A stretch of 64,000 bases of DNA from Trichosphaerium sp. ATCC 40318 (Eukaryota > Discosea > Flabellinia > Trichosidae), in assembly GCA_038496445.1 (NCBI GenBank), contig JALMLS010000361.1:224385-288384 (forward strand), given 5' to 3'. This document shows, piece after piece, positions 61,365 to 64,000 of the stretch (its first letter is position 1; each line of letters opens with the position of its first letter). Both the position numbers and the translations under genes were made by a program. The notes beneath the pieces were generated by a model that did not search any database, had not been told where the DNA came from, and saw nothing but the letters and a program-made list of their open reading frames with translations.

Positions 61365-62316
61365 TTAAAATAACATACATAATTGTTTTTATATTTGATT
61401 ATTAGATATATAACATACTTTTTATAAAAGAATATATCATCTTAGTGCTAAAATAAAGGTTTTTTCTCAATGTCAACATGCAAAAAATGCTATTTGTACT
61501 AAAAAATGATGTAAATAACAGTTTTAATATCAGCTATGTTATCATACAATATATTTTTATAAAGTATTATATTGTAGTTACATAGAAATAACAATGATTT
61601 GGTTCTAAATGATCATGGTATTTAGTAGTGATAGTAAATAAATATTTTTTTTCATTTTATAGTTTTATCCATTAGGGTTGCCTTGATTACTCGCCATGTA
61701 TATCATCATACATGTAGCGCTTGATGTATATTATGTCAATATGTCTTAATTTATTGTGTATAAAGTATGAGTTATATATATTACCTTGGTGTATTGTTAT
61801 GAGGTGTTTTTGTAAAAGTACTAAGTTTTTTAATATTCAGTGTTTATTTTCGCTTAATGAGCAAGACTTGCCTTTTTTGGTAGTTGGTTCACTGAATGAG
61901 AATCAGCGAACACTAGGGTTTAAACCTCTAAGCCTTAGTGTACAAAACCCTAATTCACTGATACTAGGGTTTTCACCGAACATTAGGGTTAGAGTTTAGG
62001 AGTATGTACCAACCGTATTTTTTTGTACACTACTCTACCTTGTTGTAAAATTTTTTCGATTTTTTTGGCTTTTTTTTATGTTTTTTGCACATACAATCTC
62101 CCTGTAGGGTTACAGCAAGATAGGGTTTTTTACAAACCCAGGACCTCATCAACAATCTTGCAAACTGTCAAATTCTCATTTTTTTCTTACTTTTTTTAAA
62201 CAGGCGAAATTTCTGATTCACATTTCGAAACACGAAATTTTCCTGTCTATTTCTCAATGCGATTATTGGGGGAAAAAAAGCCTCATTTTACTTTTTTGAC
62301 TTTTCATAAATCAAGG
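61365..62316. other. AT-rich spacer with inverted TAGGGTTT/AAACCCTA words
   Basis: No gene. Around 61912-61995 the words CACTAGGGTTT, AAAACCCTAATTCACTG, ACTAGGGTTTTCACCGAACA and TTAGGGTTAG alternate in both orientations and can pair as hairpins. The rest is AT-rich. The promoter of the gene at 62317 should lie at the right end. Confidence 0.5.
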
Positions 62317-64000
62317 ATGAGCTCAGATGAAGACCTCTCTCTCATAAACATTGAGTTTTCTGATGAGGATGAGCCCTCCAAAGAAGCTGATGGTAAGCCC
62401 AGGCTCAGGAGGAAGAGAGTACTAGGTACTAACCTCTTTTTTACTCTTTGTTTTTTTAAAACCCCCTTTATTAGTCTTATTTTAATTTTTAAAGACTAAT
62501 AAAGGGGGTTTTTTTGCTTTTAAATGGTTTTTTCAAAACCCCTAATTTTTCAAATAAATTTCGAAAAAAAATGACAGTTTTTGTACACGGTTTCCATGTG
62601 TCCGATTTTTTCGTTACCATGCGGTTTTTTTGCATGGTAGAACCAAACCAAACGAGGGTTTCGTAACATGCAGAACGCATGTGTGTTGTTTTTCATTTGG
62701 TTTTGGTTCACACTGTTTTATTTTGCTTTAATTTTCAACAGCGAGCTCGCCACGGCATTAGAACACGTATATCGCGTGTTAGAAAGTCGCGCTAGTTGGC
62801 GGTTGGTTTTGGTACACAATTAAATTGTGTACTTTTTTTTTAATTTTTTTTGTTGTTTTGCTTTTTTTACAGACCATGATCTCGCTGTACGGTTTTAAAC
62901 ACGGTTTTTACGTGTTCGTACATGACCGCGAGCTCGCGGTCAGTTTTTGTACACATAAAAAGTGTGTACTTTTTTAAAAACCGTTTTTTTTATAAAGTCT
63001 TGCTTTATAACTGACTGTAAGCTTGCTGCATGGTATACAACACATGTTTATTGTGTTCGTACCTGACCGCGAGCTCGTGGTCGGTTTTTGTACACATAAA
63101 AAGTGTGTACTTTTTAAAAAACCGTTTTTTTTTTATAAAGTCTTGCTTTATAACTGACTGCAAGCTTGCCGTTGTGTATGTAACACGTTTTTAATGTGTT
63201 CGTTTCCGACCGCAAGCTTGAGGTCATACTTTCCACACAGAAAAAACGTGTTTGTATATTTATTTAATGTGCCATCTTCTAATACTCTTTTTAGCTCCAA
63301 CAAGCCCTGGTTGGATGATTGTGAGTACCCATGGAAACCACAACACTGAAACAAAAATTGTGGGTACTCTCATTGGAGAACACAGAGATGTTATCTTTGG
63401 TTTTGAGTAAGTTGGTTGTTTTTTTGGTTTTTTTTTTGTTTTGTCCATTTTTTTTTTTTTTTATTCATTAAATTTTGCGTTCAATGCAACACGTGCGGCG
63501 CATGTTCGTAAACGTAGCTGTCATTTATATTTTTTTTTTATTTTGTCCATTTTTTTTTTTTATCCATTAAATTTTGCGTTCAATGCAACACGCGCGGCGC
63601 ATGTTCGTAAACGTAGCTGTCATTTATATTTTTTTTTTATTTTTGTTGGCATGTGTTGGAGTCCCAAATAACTCCTAACAACAAGCTGAAGGCAGCATTC
63701 AAGGTACGTTTTCCGATACATACACGTTCGGGCTGTGTTCGTTTTATTTCAGTTTTTTTTTTTTTGATTTTTTTTTTTTTTTGATTATTTTTTGATTTTT
63801 TTCCCTAAAGTATTCATAACACATTTTTCATGTGTCAAACGTGCGACTGCGAGCTCGCGGTCGTGTACGAACACTTAAATATCCTGTTGTAAAATTGTCA
63901 GCTTTTAGTGGTTTTTTTTTTTTGTTTTTTTTTTAAATTAATTTGTTTCTGTAGGAGAGATTTCCATTTGTTGAAGGAGTAGACCAACTGCAGAAGTTTA
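62317..64000 (+). CDS. Unrecognised gene, 5' part (runs off the window)
   Basis: Exon 1 is MSSDEDLSLINIEFSDEDEP followed by a basic stretch (KPRLRRKRVL); an in-frame ATG at 62257 is an alternative start. Intron 1 (62426-63294) is about 870 nt, unusually long here. Exon 2 (63295-63406) reads PTSPGWMIVSTHGNHN and TKIVGTLIGEHRDVIFGF. Exon 3 (about 63662-63703) reads SQITPNNKLKAAFK, and exon 4 from 63954 reads ERFPFVEGVDQLQKF to the window edge. The exon 2 to exon 3 junction does not keep frame with canonical sites (phase 2 against phase 0), so one boundary is wrong or the gene is damaged. The acidic start with a basic patch resembles proteins of mobile elements, but no domain was recognised. Confidence 0.5.
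62458..62512. repeat. Perfect 21-bp inverted repeat in intron 1
   Basis: The arm AAAACCCCCTTTATTAGTCTT pairs with its exact reverse complement around a 13-nt AT loop. It is 32 nt after the splice donor, so the transcript would form a strong hairpin. Confidence 0.8.
62610..63245. repeat. Array of hairpin cassettes in intron 1
   Basis: A series of short palindromes separated by T-runs: TACCATGC...GCATGGTA; AACACG...CGTGTT; GACCGCGAGCTCGCGGTC (18-bp perfect palindrome at about 62924); GTACACA-TAAAAAG-TGTGTAC; TTATAAAG-TCTTG-CTTTATAA; AAGCTTGC. A block of about 145 bp with this order is present twice in tandem (about 62925-63070 and 63070-63210), with compensating changes in some stems (CGCG to CGTG). 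Similar motifs return at 63815-63870 in the third intron. Confidence 0.7.
63439..63640 (+). repeat. 102-bp tandem duplication in intron 2
   Basis: Two copies of a unit containing ATTAAATTTTGCGTTCAATG, then CAACACGTGCGGCGCATG and TTCGTAAACGTAGCTGTCAT, offset 102 bp and nearly identical, followed by T-runs. Confidence 0.8.

Overview
The window is nuclear DNA of a free-living or host-associated unicellular eukaryote. Genes are split by many short introns, mostly about 35-100 nt. Donors are usually GTACGN (also GTAAGT, GTGCGT) and acceptors TAG/CAG/AAG. DNA is AT-rich outside exons, intergenic gaps are short, and TTAGGG-like interstitial repeats occur. The gene set (PARN, exportin-4, CCZ1, SND1/Tudor-SN, a JAMM/Myb MYSM1-like protein, Sla2/HIP1, a CLASP-type TOG protein, a PARP6/8/16-like ART, a SLC25A44-like carrier) fits an opisthokont or amoebozoan-grade protist. 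I cannot place it further. No rRNA or tRNA gene was recognised.

Layout. 0-2.4 kb: an intronless F-box/MORN-repeat gene and a decayed inverted relative. 2.4-5.9 kb: CLASP-like TOG protein with a long acidic tail (-). 6.4-8.7 kb: repeat-nuclease gene A (+). 8.9-11.4 kb: PARN (+). 11.6-16.2 kb: exportin-4 (-). 16.5-17.6 kb: ubiquitin E2 with a C-terminal tail carrying two SUMO-interaction-like motifs (+). 17.7-19.8 kb: CCZ1 (+). 20.2-22.9 kb: repeat-nuclease B (-). 23.0-24.9 kb: an orphan gene and an F-box/CRIB/acidic-tail protein (+). 25.0-29.0 kb: a membrane-anchored class V aminotransferase and an unknown membrane protein (-). 30.3-34.6 kb: SND1 (-). 35.6-37.9 kb: repeat-nuclease C (+). 38.0-39.0 kb: a frameshifted F-box/LRR gene (-). 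39.3-42.3 kb: repeat-nuclease D (-). 42.7-46.6 kb: C2/WWE/UBA-like/PARP protein (+). 46.8-49.4 kb: Myb/JAMM deubiquitinase-like (-). 50.1-51.7 kb: mitochondrial carrier (+). 51.9-56.1 kb: Sla2/HIP1 (-). 56.2-56.7 kb: an orphan gene with an in-frame TGA (+).

From 56.8 to 62 kb the sequence looks subtelomere-like: degenerate telomeric repeats, a roughly 60-bp AGCGAAGCG repeat family, a 1.06-kb inverted-terminal-repeat element made largely of GGTATATACC palindromes, and a tandem duplication of a 1.23-kb unit. The last 1.7 kb holds the 5' part of an unknown gene whose introns contain arrays of perfect hairpins.

Biology. Several independent genes serve ubiquitin/SUMO/ADP-ribose signalling: the E2 with SIM-like motifs, F-box/CRIB, JAMM, PARP with WWE and UBA-like parts, and two F-box repeat proteins. 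The most striking lineage-specific system is a four-copy family of proteins built from about 75-residue WY repeats followed by a Vsr/DUF559-like PD-(D/E)XK nuclease core. Its introns are in phase 2 at fixed places in every repeat, so repeat units can be gained or lost without breaking the frame.
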